Shown: piece after piece, positions 1 through 8,467 of the stretch
Position numbering within the stretch: position 1 is the stretch's first letter
How the letters are laid out: every line of letters begins with the position of its first letter
NCBI RefSeq assembly: GCF_044142105.1
Contig: NZ_JBGTYM010000003.1
Coordinates: forward strand, 124,001-188,000
Direction of reading: 5' to 3'
Length of the DNA: 64,000 bases
Source: Pseudogemmobacter sp044142105
GTDB taxonomy: Bacteria > Pseudomonadota > Alphaproteobacteria > Rhodobacterales > Rhodobacteraceae
Translations under genes and position numbers: made by a program
Notes under the pieces: generated by a model
Told to the model about the DNA's origin: nothing
The model's database searches: none
What the model saw: only the letters and a program-made list of their open reading frames with translations

Positions 1-878
1 CCGAAGCGTTCGGGCGTTTTCGAGACCTTCCGCTCGGTCCCGTAGGAGATGAAGGTCGACACGGTCGATCCGGTGCCGGGCAGCGCCCCAAAGAAGGTGC
101 CGATGGCGGCGCCACGCAGGACGGGCGCGACGGAGCGGCGCAGATCGTCCTTGCGAGGCAGCATGGACCGCATGCTGATCTTTTCGACCACGGCGGTGGT
201 GGTGGCGAAAGTGAAGATGATTTCCGATACGCCGAATAGGCCCATAGCGATGACCACCATGCTGACACCGTCCTGCAAGCTGGTAAGCCCGAAGGTGAAC
301 CGCTCGACCCCGGAATTCACATCGGTGCCGGCGAGACCCAGTACGATGCCGAACAATACCATCGCGATGCTTTTCGCCGGGCCGCTGTCGGACATGGCGG
401 TCGTGGCCAGCAGGCCCATGGCCATCAGCGCGAAATATTCGGGGGAGCCGAAGCTGAGTGCGGCGGAGGCGATGACAGGCGAGAACAGCATCACGATGAC
501 GATGCCGATCGCCGCGCCCTGGAAGGCGGCCATCGTGCTCATGAACAGCGCCACGCCGGCGCGACCCTGCTTGGCCATCGGATGACCGTCGAAACAGACG
601 ACTGCGGCATCGGTTTCGCCCGGAACGTTGAGCAGAATTGCCGTCGTCTTGCCGCCGTAGGTGGTGCCGTAATAGATGCCTGCCAGCATGATGATGGCGT
701 AGTGCGGTTCGACATGGAAGGTGATCGGGTACAGGATTGAAATCGCCGCAAGCGATCCAAGGCCCGGCAGGACACCAACCACCATTCCCACGAACACGCC
801 AAGCGTGCAGTACAGGAGCCCTTCAGGTGTGGCGGCGACCGACAGGCCCAGCCACATGTTTGAAAAGATGTCATTCAT
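1..878 (-). CDS. tctA: TctA-family large permease subunit of a tripartite tricarboxylate transporter (C-terminus beyond window)
   Basis: Large membrane subunit of a TTT importer, which moves carboxylates delivered by a periplasmic TctC protein using the ion gradient. Only the first 292 codons are visible; the gene runs off the left edge. The start ATG at 878 reads MNDIFSNMWLGLS. The family motifs GVLPGLGSL, AGIYYGTTYGGKTTAIL and NVPGE follow within about 90 residues. A second ATG four bases downstream is in another frame and gives a composition-biased protein, so I rejected it. The start lies 2 bases after the tctB stop, so the two are translationally linked. The substrate is not shown by sequence; the PrpD-family neighbour suggests a di- or tricarboxylate. 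Confidence 0.93.
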   Translation of the reverse strand, partial: MNDIFSNMWLGLSVAATPEGLLYCTLGVFVGMVVGVLPGLGSLAAISILYPITFHVEPHYAIIMLAGIYYGTTYGGKTTAILLNVPGETDAAVVCFDGHPMAKQGRAGVALFMSTMAAFQGAAIGIVIVMLFSPVIASAALSFGSPEYFALMAMGLLATTAMSDSGPAKSIAMVLFGIVLGLAGTDVNSGVERFTFGLTSLQDGVSMVVIAMGLFGVSEIIFTFATTTAVVEKISMRSMLPRKDDLRRSVAPVLRGAAIGTFFGALPGTGSTVSTFISYGTERKVSKTPERF

Positions 879-880
879 GG

Positions 881-1363
881 TCAGAATTCCAGCGGCCAGG
901 TAAAGATATGGACGGGCACCGAAAGGATCTCGGCGAAGATCAGAACGGCGAGGCCCGAGGCGCAGACGGCAGAGACCAAGCGGCTTGTCATCGACATGTT
1001 GCGCGCCACCAGTGAGGCGAGCAGGACGGAGGCGAAGCAGGCCGGTGCCAGACCGAAGCTTTCGATCAAAAGCCCGAAGGCCGCGATCGAGATCATCACC
1101 AGTCCCAGGATGCGCAGGTTCAGCCCCAGAACCGGCTCTTCCTCGACGGGCGCTTGTTTGCGCCCGCCGAACAGTGTCATCGACAGCGAAATCGCACCCG
1201 TCAACACCATAAGCAGGCCGAGTACGTAGGGAAACCCGCCCGGTCCGGGCTCCATCAGCGTCCCTCGTTCGAGTGTCGCCATGCAATAGGTGGAGATTGC
1301 CAGTCCGACGATTACGATGCTTGCGCCGGAAAGCAGATCCCGAAGATGGTGCGTCGCTTTCAC
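881..1363 (-). CDS. tctB: TctB-family small permease subunit
   Basis: Small integral membrane subunit of the same TTT importer, 160 residues with about four hydrophobic segments (residues ~12-30, 40-60, 80-115 and 125-150), the usual size and layout for TctB. I chose the GTG at 1363 (reads MKATHHLRDLL) because a GGGAA-type ribosome site lies about 7 bases upstream and the open frame further upstream encodes an Arg/Ser-rich stretch antisense to the neighbouring gene. It ends 2 bases before tctA and starts 16 bases after the MmgE/PrpD stop. Sequence conservation in TctB is low, so the call rests on size, topology and position. Confidence 0.85.
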   Translation of the reverse strand: MKATHHLRDLLSGASIVIVGLAISTYCMATLERGTLMEPGPGGFPYVLGLLMVLTGAISLSMTLFGGRKQAPVEEEPVLGLNLRILGLVMISIAAFGLLIESFGLAPACFASVLLASLVARNMSMTSRLVSAVCASGLAVLIFAEILSVPVHIFTWPLEF

Positions 1364-1379
1364 GTTAGTTCCCTTTCTG

Positions 1380-2738
1380 TCAGTCCGCCGGAGCGGCAAG
1401 CATCCGGCTGAGCCGGTCCATGCTGTCGGGCTGCTGGTCAAAGCCGCGCAGCAGATCGAACAGCTGCTCGGTCGCGGGCTGGCCCATGACCGGCGTGACC
1501 AGTTCCGAGAATTTGGCGTGATGGTCATCCCAGGTGAACGGACGCCGCGGATCGCCGAACGGGATCTCGGAAGAGGCCTTCAGCATCTCGCCGCTGTCCA
1601 GTTCGACCTCGATATGGGTCTCGTCCTCGGGCTGGTCGTCGATGGTGATGCATTCGATCTTCTTCAGCAGCGCCTGCACCTCGGGCCGGGCAACCGTTGC
1701 CTCGGTGAAGTCATGCGAACCAAGGTTGATCCCCAGCAGGCCCATCGCCACGCAGAGCGGAATGCTGAACCGGCCCTCCAGCCCGGTCTTCGGATCCAGC
1801 CGACCGGCGGTGACCATGGCGGTGCGGTCAAGATAGACCACCACCCGCTTGATGGGGCGCCCGTCCACCTTCGCGCGCGCCAGAATGGCGGCTTCGGCCG
1901 GGGTATGGGTGGCGCGGCAGCTGGCAAAGCGCTTGTAGCCGGTTTCCAGCAATTCCCATTTGGCCGCGAAATCCAGATCGGGGATCTGGAACTGGTCGTC
2001 GCGCAGGAAGGCCGTCATCCAGCCGCCCTTGATTTCATACAGATGCCGGGCGCCGACGAAACCGTCCAGCGCCAGCTCGGCGCAGAGGATGCCGTCCATC
2101 GCGGCCTTGCCGGCATGGAAGGGTTTGCCATGCGTCCCGAACGAGCCCAGAAGCCCGCCCGCCGTGGTCGCGACCGCGCCCAGGGCATTGCCGATCTGGT
2201 CCTGGTCCAGCTTCAGCAGCGCCGCCGCCGTGCAGGCGGCGCCCATCCGGCCCACCATCGAGGTCGGGTGGAAGCCGCGCACCTGCAGCGTGCGGCCGAT
2301 GCCATAGGTGCCGCCGCCGCCCAGCCGTGCCATCACCTCATAGCCGGTGACGAAGGCCGCCAGCGCGTCCTGCGCGCTTTTCCCGTAATGCTGCCCCATC
2401 GCCAGCGCGGTGGACCAGACCGGGCCGCTGGGATGGCCGCAGCCCTGGCTGTGGGTATCGTCCATGTCCAGCGCATGGGTCATCGACCCGTTCGCCAGGG
2501 CCGCCATCGCCGGATTGGTCGCTTGCCCCAGAATGACCCTTGCCTTTCCGGCGGCGCCCCAGCGCTTGATCACCTGCTGCGCGGGTTGCGCAGCAGGGCT
2601 GTCGCGGCCGACGATCGACACGCCGATGTAATCCACCAAAGCTTGACGGGCGGCCTCCCGCACGTCCTCAGGGATTGTAGTGTAGCTCGTCGCCAGCACA
2701 AAGCTCTCGAGCTGTCTGCCGCGGGGCAAATCAGACAT
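1380..2738 (-). CDS. MmgE/PrpD family protein (A)
   Basis: Member of the family holding 2-methylcitrate dehydratase, cis-aconitate decarboxylase and iminodisuccinate epimerase; 452 residues, normal length. By eye the active-site set of the family is complete: LDMDDTH followed by GHPSG, GFHPTSMVG, HGKPFHAGKAAMDG and the lid motif FASCRATH, corresponding to Asp93, Thr97, His103, His159, Lys207 and His277 of human ACOD1. Start ATG 2738 (MSDLPRGRQL) has GGACGGAAG upstream; an earlier in-frame start adds a Pro/Arg-rich tail and was rejected. It sits between tctC and tctB of one operon, so it probably acts on the imported carboxylate (dehydration, decarboxylation or epimerisation). The exact reaction cannot be read from sequence. 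Confidence 0.9.
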   Translation of the reverse strand: MSDLPRGRQLESFVLATSYTTIPEDVREAARQALVDYIGVSIVGRDSPAAQPAQQVIKRWGAAGKARVILGQATNPAMAALANGSMTHALDMDDTHSQGCGHPSGPVWSTALAMGQHYGKSAQDALAAFVTGYEVMARLGGGGTYGIGRTLQVRGFHPTSMVGRMGAACTAAALLKLDQDQIGNALGAVATTAGGLLGSFGTHGKPFHAGKAAMDGILCAELALDGFVGARHLYEIKGGWMTAFLRDDQFQIPDLDFAAKWELLETGYKRFASCRATHTPAEAAILARAKVDGRPIKRVVVYLDRTAMVTAGRLDPKTGLEGRFSIPLCVAMGLLGINLGSHDFTEATVARPEVQALLKKIECITIDDQPEDETHIEVELDSGEMLKASSEIPFGDPRRPFTWDDHHAKFSELVTPVMGQPATEQLFDLLRGFDQQPDSMDRLSRMLAAPAD

Positions 2739-2853
2739 TCTTCCGTCCTTCTGGGGTAAGCGATGCCTGTCCGGCATCATTGGAACGGGGCCTGAAGCCC
2801 CGGAATACCTGCAAGGGAACGCCGCGACCGGCGTTCCCCCAGCAGACTGTGGA

Positions 2854-3837
2854 TCACTTGACCAAGCCAAGATCCGTGGCGATGGACCGGAACTGTTCCA
2901 GATCCTTCTTCAGCATCTCGCCATAGGCTTCGGGCGCGCCGGCCTTGACCACGAAGGACGTCTCGCTTTGCAGCTTCTTGGCAACGTCTTCAGAGGCCAG
3001 GGTTTCGCTGATCGCGGCATTGATCTGGGCGATCACGTCGGGCGGGGTGCCGGCCGGAGCCACGACGCCATAGGTCTGCAGGATCTCGAAACCGGGCAGG
3101 GTTTCGGCCACGGTCGGCACTTCGGGCAGCAGCGGGTGGCGCTCGGCCGAGGTGACCGCAAGGTAGAACGCTTTGCCTTCGCCCACATAGTCCTTTACCT
3201 CGTAGGGATAGGCCAGGAACAGCGGCACGCGGCCCGACAGGAAATCGGCGAACATCTCGCCGCCGCCCTTGTAGGGGATCTCGATCATCTCGACCCCGGA
3301 TTGCGACTTCAGCAGGCCATAGGCCAGCGCCTGCAGCGATTCCTTGCCCGAGGTGGAATAGGGAATTTCGTTCGGCTTTTCCTTGGCCTTCGCCAGCAGC
3401 TCGGGAAGGGTCTTCACGCCCAGATCGGCATTCGCGGTGATGAAATAGGGCGAAGAGGCCAGCGCCACGACCGGGGTGAAATCGGTCAGCAGGTCGAAGC
3501 CCACTTCGTCATGGCCCTTCACGGCCTGGTTCACCACCATCGAGCTGGTGATCGACAGGATGGTGCAGCCATCAGCCTTGGCGTTCATCGCTTCCTTGCC
3601 GCCGACGGCGCCGGTCGCGCCGGCGCGGTTGTCGACCACAACGGCGACCCCGCCCAGTTTCTGCGACACGCCGTCGGTCACCAGGCGCGTGGCCCAGTCG
3701 AGCCCGCCACCCGCCGAATAGGGAACGATCCAGCGCAGGGTCGAGCAGGCGAAATCCGCCGCAGCGGCGGCCGTGCCCGTGACCAGAAGGCTGGTCATCG
3801 CGCTGGCAAGAAGCAGGGTGCGTTTTGTCATTTTCAT
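2854..3837 (-). CDS. tctC: TctC/Bug-family periplasmic solute-binding protein
   Basis: Periplasmic receptor of the TTT importer, 327 residues. Residues 1-26 (MKMTKRTLLLAS...TAAAAA) form a Sec signal peptide with likely cleavage before DFACSTL. The Bug-family features follow: an IVPYSAGGGLDWATRLV loop that contacts a carboxylate of the ligand, VVVDNRAGATGAVGG, and IPYKGGGEMFADFLSG. A good ribosome site (GGAGGTAAA) precedes ATG 3837. It is the second gene of the operon, 45 bases after the CapA-like gene. Which acid it binds is not decidable here, because Bug proteins cover many ligands. Confidence 0.93.
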   Translation of the reverse strand: MKMTKRTLLLASAMTSLLVTGTAAAAADFACSTLRWIVPYSAGGGLDWATRLVTDGVSQKLGGVAVVVDNRAGATGAVGGKEAMNAKADGCTILSITSSMVVNQAVKGHDEVGFDLLTDFTPVVALASSPYFITANADLGVKTLPELLAKAKEKPNEIPYSTSGKESLQALAYGLLKSQSGVEMIEIPYKGGGEMFADFLSGRVPLFLAYPYEVKDYVGEGKAFYLAVTSAERHPLLPEVPTVAETLPGFEILQTYGVVAPAGTPPDVIAQINAAISETLASEDVAKKLQSETSFVVKAGAPEAYGEMLKKDLEQFRSIATDLGLVK

Positions 3838-3882
3838 CTTTTACCTCCGTGTTGTGCGGAATCAGAGTCTGATCCCCTTTGT

Positions 3883-5184
3883 TCAGTCGAACTTCGTGAT
3901 CACCCCGACGCCATTCTCGTTGCGGATTTCGGTTCCGTAGCGTTCAGAGTATTCGGCCATCTTGCGGATGATACGGTCGCCGATCTCGTGGCTGGCGATG
4001 CGCGGCAGCCCGCGTTGCGCGCGCTTTTCGTGGTGGTGCCAAAGCGGATGCAGCCGGATCTCGGTAATGGCGCCGTCCTTGAAGGACAGGGCGCCCAGAA
4101 CCGCTTCGTGCCATTCGCCATATTCCCCGCCCGCGCGCAACGGGCGGATATTGTCTTTCTGCACCCGGCCTGCGCGGATCGCGTCGCGATATTCGATCGC
4201 TTCCTGCGGCAGGGCGTCGATGCCCAGCCCGGCGCGCAGATACTGGTCCGGGGGGAAAAGCTTGATCGTCTCGCTTTGGTAGAAGAAATTCCCCAGGCTG
4301 TAGAAGATCGGCCGGCCCTTGTAGATCTCGATGCCCTGCAAGAGATGCGGGCCATCGCCCATCACCACATCGGCGCCGGCGTCGATCAGCGCATGGGCCA
4401 GATCCTCGACATGCTTCAGCGGATAATGGCCTTCGGTTTCCTGATGCAGATGCACGACCACGATGTCCGAGGCCAGTTTCGCATCCGCGATCACGCGGCA
4501 GTTGCGGGTCAGATCGGCCTGGTCGACGGCATAATGGATGCTGTTGGCCTTGCTGCGCTTGAACACCTTGCCGAAGGCCAGGATCTGGTCATCGCGCAGC
4601 GCCTTGTGCTGGTCGGTCTCTTGCATCAGTCGGGCGAGCGCGTCGAAGGTCTCGCCCGACACTTCGTAGCGGATGTCGTGGTGGATCGCGTTGATCCCGG
4701 GCCGGCCGGGCAGATCGGGGCCCTGTGGGCCGGCGGGGCAATGCGGCGGGAAGTCGATGCAGACCGAGATCAAGGCGAAGCGGCCATTGTCGGTTTCAAG
4801 GAAGGTCGCGCGCGTCGCCTCGGACAGGTTCTTGCCCACACCAGCATGCACAAGACCGGCGGCATCGAGGATCTCGGCCTCTTCGCGGATCATCTCGGGG
4901 CCGAAATCCATGCCGTGGTTGTTTGACCGGCCAATCATGTTGAGACCCAGCCATTTCAGTTCCTCGGCCACGAAGGGATCGGCCTGCTGATAGGACTGTT
5001 CCTGCCCCATCGTGTCGATCGGCATCGGCGCGCCCTTGAAGGTGTGGATCCGGGTCTCGAGATTGGTGCAGGCCACGTCCGCAGACCGGATGATCTCGAC
5101 CATGTCGAGGAAGGGCCGGTCGGTGAAGGACGAATGTTTGCGGGTGCACAGCGTTTCGCCGGTAACCACGAGTTTTGCTTGCAT
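3883..5184 (-). CDS. CapA-family (PGA_cap) metallophosphatase-like protein
   Basis: 433-residue protein of the CapA/PgsA family, a calcineurin-like metallophosphoesterase fold first known from poly-gamma-glutamate capsule synthesis. Motifs in order: VTGETLCTRKH (~6-16), ACTNLETRIH (~38-47), GRSNNHGMDFG (~84-94), VVVHLHQETEGHYP (~240-253), and GDGPHLLQGIEIYKG with YSLGNFFY (~277-305). There is no signal peptide or N-terminal membrane anchor, unlike capsule CapA, so it is probably cytosolic. It is the first gene of an operon with tctC, an MmgE/PrpD enzyme and tctBA. That context points to carboxylate catabolism rather than a capsule; it may hydrolyse a phosphorylated or amide-linked intermediate. 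No capB or capC is nearby. Confidence 0.82.
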   Translation of the reverse strand: MQAKLVVTGETLCTRKHSSFTDRPFLDMVEIIRSADVACTNLETRIHTFKGAPMPIDTMGQEQSYQQADPFVAEELKWLGLNMIGRSNNHGMDFGPEMIREEAEILDAAGLVHAGVGKNLSEATRATFLETDNGRFALISVCIDFPPHCPAGPQGPDLPGRPGINAIHHDIRYEVSGETFDALARLMQETDQHKALRDDQILAFGKVFKRSKANSIHYAVDQADLTRNCRVIADAKLASDIVVVHLHQETEGHYPLKHVEDLAHALIDAGADVVMGDGPHLLQGIEIYKGRPIFYSLGNFFYQSETIKLFPPDQYLRAGLGIDALPQEAIEYRDAIRAGRVQKDNIRPLRAGGEYGEWHEAVLGALSFKDGAITEIRLHPLWHHHEKRAQRGLPRIASHEIGDRIIRKMAEYSERYGTEIRNENGVGVITKFD

Positions 5185-5484
5185 GGGATATGTCCAGACT
5201 TCGTAAAGATCGGGCGGCCCGGCCCGTGGAGGGGCGTGTTGCGCTGGCCTGTTGAGGCGAGACTAGGGACAAATGTGTCTTGCGGGCCAATGCAAATCTG
5301 GCGGCTTTTCGTTGCAATATTCGGAATAATGGAGTCAGCTTTTTCCGGGTTTGGCACAGAAAACAGGCAGGCCTGCGGCGACGATGGGCCCAGGGTCAAC
5401 CGCAGGCCCGTCGCGCGCCGTCATAAGCCCGATACAGAGAGGAGAGAGGATAAGTCAGGCCGGAAATCCGCCCCGTCGCTGCCG
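5185..5484. other. intergenic region ahead of the CapA-tctC-prpD-tctBA operon
   Basis: 300 bases without a convincing gene, between the YeiH-like gene and the CapA-like gene, both on the minus strand. It must hold the promoter of the downstream operon and any terminator of the upstream one. The part from about 5290 to 5350 is locally AT-richer than the genes around it. A 9-bp perfect inverted repeat at 5370-5408 is the only marked structure. Short open frames here have no recognisable product. Confidence 0.6.
5370..5408 (-). terminator. 9-bp perfect inverted repeat downstream of the YeiH-like gene
   Basis: GGCCTGCGG (5370-5378) and CCGCAGGCC (5400-5408) are exact inverse complements around a 21-base loop, 76 bases past the stop of the YeiH-like gene. 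Read on the minus strand the stem is followed by TGCCTGTTTTC, a weak T-tract. It could be a terminator for that gene or an operator for the next operon; the long loop makes either uncertain. Confidence 0.35.
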
Positions 5485-6504
5485 TCAGGCGGTGATCAGG
5501 AAGAAGCCGATCCCCAGATAGGCGGTCTCGGCCACGACCAGAATCACTGCGGGTCCGCCGACGTGGGCAAGCTGCCGGAGCGAGGTTTTCATCCCGACGG
5601 CGGCCACTGCGGTCAGCAGCATCCATTTCGACAGGTTTCCGGCCAACTGCACCAGCGCGGGCGGGGCCGCGACAAGCGAATTCAAGGTGGTCAGCAGCAG
5701 GAAGGCCAACACGAAGAACGGCAGCAGCGGCGGGCGGCGCGTGCCCGGGGCCGCGGCCTGCCCGGACCGGCCGATGGCAATGCCCAGAAGCAGGATGACC
5801 GGCGCAAGGCAGGCGACGCGCAGAAGCTTGACCGCGGTCGCGACATCCCCTGTCTCGTCGGAAACCGTGTAGCCGGCGCCCACCACCTGCGCGACGTCAT
5901 GGATCGTTGCGCCCAGAAACAGGCCTGCATCGGCGGGCGGCATGTCGGCGGCATCGGTGAAGATCGGGTAGATCACCATGGCGATGGTGCTAAGCAGCGT
6001 GACGGCCATCACGGTGAAGGACAGGTCGGTATCCGACCGCTCGTTGCGCGGCAGCACGGCCGAGATCGCCATCGCCGCCGAAGCGCCGCAGATCGCCACC
6101 GACCCGCCGGTCAGCATGCCGAAGCGCCAGTCGCGCCCCAAGAGACGCGCGCCCAGCAGCCCCACCGCGATCGTGGTGGCGACGGCGGCGATGATCCACA
6201 GCACCGAGGAAGCGCCCAGCCCCGCCAGCATCTGCCAGCTGATCCGCAGCCCCAGAAGAGCGACGCCGATGCGCAGGATCGACCGGCTGGCAAAGGCGAT
6301 GCCGGGCGCGCATTGGGGCTCTTCGCTGAGGAAATTCAGCGCGATGCCCAGCAGCAGCGCCATCAGCATGGCGGGCGCCCCGTAGTGATCGGACAGAAAG
6401 GTCGCGGCACCGGCGATCAGCAGGGCCACGAACACCCCGCGGAACAGCCGCGACACCGAGGTCGAGACCGCGTGAAAAGTGGCGTGCATCAGAAAGGGCA
6501 TCAT
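5485..6504 (-). CDS. YeiH/UPF0324-family putative sulfate or anion exporter
   Basis: Polytopic membrane protein of about 339 residues with roughly ten hydrophobic segments, from FRGVFVALLIAGAATF to YLGIGFFLITA. Conserved family stretches are visible: ALLLGIALNFL, GIAFASRSILRIGVALLGLRIS, GSVAICGASAAMAIS and the GATIHDVAQVVGAGY region. The family is annotated as a putative sulfate exporter and has been linked to taurine and sulfite export. I chose the MMPFLMHATF start at 6504 over the longer frame, whose first 20 residues are Pro/Arg/Gln-rich; the ATGs at 6501 and 6489 are also possible. If the sulfite link holds, it fits the organosulfur genes elsewhere in this window, but the direct neighbours do not show this. 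Confidence 0.82.
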   Translation of the reverse strand: MMPFLMHATFHAVSTSVSRLFRGVFVALLIAGAATFLSDHYGAPAMLMALLLGIALNFLSEEPQCAPGIAFASRSILRIGVALLGLRISWQMLAGLGASSVLWIIAAVATTIAVGLLGARLLGRDWRFGMLTGGSVAICGASAAMAISAVLPRNERSDTDLSFTVMAVTLLSTIAMVIYPIFTDAADMPPADAGLFLGATIHDVAQVVGAGYTVSDETGDVATAVKLLRVACLAPVILLLGIAIGRSGQAAAPGTRRPPLLPFFVLAFLLLTTLNSLVAAPPALVQLAGNLSKWMLLTAVAAVGMKTSLRQLAHVGGPAVILVVAETAYLGIGFFLITA

Positions 6505-6635
6505 TCGACCTATGCGCTGAAAGGCGGTCTGCCAGGCGCGCGGCTGCGGGCGATGCGGCAGCAACCGGATCGCCCGCGCGGGTTCTGGGTTCGGGGGGCG
6601 GCCGCATGGGCTGCCGGCTTGTCCGGGACGGCGGC

Positions 6636-8138
6636 TCAGGCGTCCTTGCCGCTGGTGAAGTTGAACTCGGCGCCGGTGCGGATGCCCGAGGGCCAGCGCG
6701 TCGTCATGGTCTTCAGCCTGGTGTAGAAGCGCACCCCTTCCATCCCGTGGATGTGGTGGTCGCCGAACAGCGACCGCTTCCAGCCGCCGAAGGAATGATA
6801 GGCGACCGGCACCGGGATCGGCACATTGACACCGACCATGCCGATGCGGACCCGCGCCCAGAAATCGCGCGCCGCATCGCCGTCGCGGGTGAAGATCGCG
6901 GTGCCGTTGCCGAATTCGTGGTCGTTCACCATCTGCACCGCCTCTTCGTAGGTTTTGGCGCGCACGACGGAAAGCACCGGCCCGAAGATCTCTTCGCGGT
7001 AGATCGACATGTCGACCGTCACCCTGTCGAACAGGCAGCCGCCGATGAAATAGCCCTCTTCATGGCCGGGAATGGAAATGCCGCGCCCGTCGACCACCAG
7101 CTCGGCGCCCCGCGCCAGGCCTTCCTCGATCAGGCCCAGGATGCGGGTCTGGCTTTGCTTCGAGATCACCGGGCCCAGTTCCGCCTTGGGATCGGTGCAG
7201 GGCGCGATCCGCAGCTGGCGGATGCGCGGCGACAGCGCGGCGACAAGCCGGTCTGCTGTGTCTTCTCCCACCGGAACCACCACCGAAATCGCCATGCAGC
7301 GCTCGCCCGCCGACCCGTAGGCCGAGCCGATCAGCGCATCGACCACCTGATCCATGTCGGCATCGGGCATCACCACCATATGGTTCTTGGCACCGCACAG
7401 GGCCTGCACGCGTTTGCCGTTCGCCGCGCCGCGGGTGTAGATGTATTTCCCGATCGGGGTCGAGCCGACAAAGCTGATCGCCTCGACCGCCGGATTGTCG
7501 AGCAGGGCATCGACCGCCTCCTTGTCGCCGTTCACCACGTTGAACACGCCCGCCGGCAGCCCGGCTTCGGCCAGCAGTTCGGCGATGCGCAGGGCGACGC
7601 TGGGATCCTTCTCGGAAGGTTTCAGCACGAAAGTGTTTCCGCAGGCGATCGCGACGGGATACATCCACAGCGGCACCATGGCCGGGAAGTTGAAAGGCGT
7701 GATGCCCGCGACGACGCCGACCGGCTGACGGACCGAGAAGCTGTCGACATTGTTCGCCACGGATTCGGAATAGTCGCCCTTCAGCAGCTGCGGGATGCCG
7801 CAGGCGAATTCGACCACCTCGATGCCGCGGGCGATTTCGCCCTTGGCGTCGGGGATGGTCTTGCCATGTTCGGCCGACAGCAGCGCCGCCAGTTCGTCAA
7901 TGTGCTTGCGCAGAAGGTCGCGGAAGTCGAACAGCACCGCGGCCCGTTTGGCGGGCGGGGTCGCCGCCCAGGCCGGCAGCGCGCGGCGGGCCGCATCGAC
8001 CACGGTATCGACATCCGCCGGGCTGGCAAGCGCCACGCGCCCTGTCACCGCGCCGGTCGCCGGGTTGCGGATCTCGGACCATCGGGCGGAAGTGCCGGCC
8101 CAGGGCTTGTTTGCCATGTGGTGGGAAATCTCGATCAT
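6636..8138 (-). CDS. mmsA: methylmalonate-semialdehyde dehydrogenase (CoA-acylating)
   Basis: 500-residue aldehyde dehydrogenase of the MmsA/IolA type, converting methylmalonate semialdehyde or malonate semialdehyde, NAD and CoA to propionyl-CoA or acetyl-CoA plus CO2 and NADH. Signs include the N-terminal RNPATGAV, GITPFNFPAMVPLWMYP (the FNFP signature of this subfamily), VLKPSEKDPS, and CGAKNHMVVMPDAD where most aldehyde dehydrogenases have ELGGK. The catalytic Cys281 is in SAGERCMAIS. The subfamily lacks the general-base Glu, as seen here. Valine or inositol degradation genes are not adjacent; the gene is divergent from a CoA-transferase, so it may handle a semialdehyde from that pathway. 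Confidence 0.93.
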   Translation of the reverse strand: MIEISHHMANKPWAGTSARWSEIRNPATGAVTGRVALASPADVDTVVDAARRALPAWAATPPAKRAAVLFDFRDLLRKHIDELAALLSAEHGKTIPDAKGEIARGIEVVEFACGIPQLLKGDYSESVANNVDSFSVRQPVGVVAGITPFNFPAMVPLWMYPVAIACGNTFVLKPSEKDPSVALRIAELLAEAGLPAGVFNVVNGDKEAVDALLDNPAVEAISFVGSTPIGKYIYTRGAANGKRVQALCGAKNHMVVMPDADMDQVVDALIGSAYGSAGERCMAISVVVPVGEDTADRLVAALSPRIRQLRIAPCTDPKAELGPVISKQSQTRILGLIEEGLARGAELVVDGRGISIPGHEEGYFIGGCLFDRVTVDMSIYREEIFGPVLSVVRAKTYEEAVQMVNDHEFGNGTAIFTRDGDAARDFWARVRIGMVGVNVPIPVPVAYHSFGGWKRSLFGDHHIHGMEGVRFYTRLKTMTTRWPSGIRTGAEFNFTSGKDA

Positions 8139-8206
8139 TCACGTCTCCATCCGCCGGGCGGCGGGCCGCCTGCTGCGGTCATCCGCGCTGTAGGTGCAAA
8201 AGGGGT

Positions 8207-8240
8207 GGTCGATCGACCGGGAAGCTTGGGTCGATCGGGC
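8207..8240. promoter_or_regulatory. paired GGTCGATCGACC-type operator candidate
   Basis: GGTCGATCGACC (8207-8218) is a perfect 12-bp palindrome. A second copy, GGTCGATCGGGC, begins at 8229, 22 bp away, so both lie on the same DNA face. The pair is about 70-100 bp upstream of the mmsA start in its divergent promoter, a normal place for a repressor site. The regulator is not identified. Confidence 0.45.
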
Positions 8241-8339
8241 TTCTGACCCTGCTCCTAGCGCGAAGACGATCGGCGGCGACAGACACAGATCCGGGCGGTT
8301 TGGGGGTACAGGTCCCGCAGCGGCAAGCGAAGGCCGGTC

Positions 8340-8356
8340 ATTCCGGTTCGCGGAAT
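8340..8356. promoter_or_regulatory. ATTCCG-N5-CGGAAT inverted repeat
   Basis: Perfect 6-bp arms with a 5-base spacer, 112 bp upstream of the CaiB/BaiF start. Geometry suits a dimeric repressor or activator for the plus-strand gene. It is short enough to arise by chance in a GC-rich genome. Confidence 0.3.
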
Positions 8357-8467
8357 AATCCTGTCGGATATCGGCATTGGAAGAAAGGTCACCGCGCCGC
8401 TACGGATAGGATGGGTCCGCTTATGCCGGCCAGATCCAGGCATCCGCGGCTGGCAGAGGACAAAGGC

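Larger units (their letters stand above)
8139..8467. other. divergent promoter region between mmsA and the CaiB/BaiF gene
   Basis: 329 bases with no supported gene between two outward-facing genes. Open frames crossing it have no family resemblance until the CoA-transferase start. It holds a palindrome plus a near-copy (8207-8240) and a separate inverted repeat (8340-8356), described separately. The transcription starts cannot be placed with confidence. Confidence 0.6.

Noticed and set aside
539..874. Separate 111-residue protein at the tctA start
   Set aside because: It is a shifted reading of the tctA 5' end; the frame from 878 gives the TctA motifs.
2968..4926. 652-codon open frame on the plus strand opposite tctC and the CapA-like gene
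   Set aside because: Rich in His, Arg, Gln, Gly and Asp with no family motif; it is the mirror frame of GC-rich genes whose minus-strand products are clearly recognisable.
6606..8246. 546-codon plus-strand open frame opposite mmsA
   Set aside because: Antisense to a confident aldehyde dehydrogenase and without recognisable domains.
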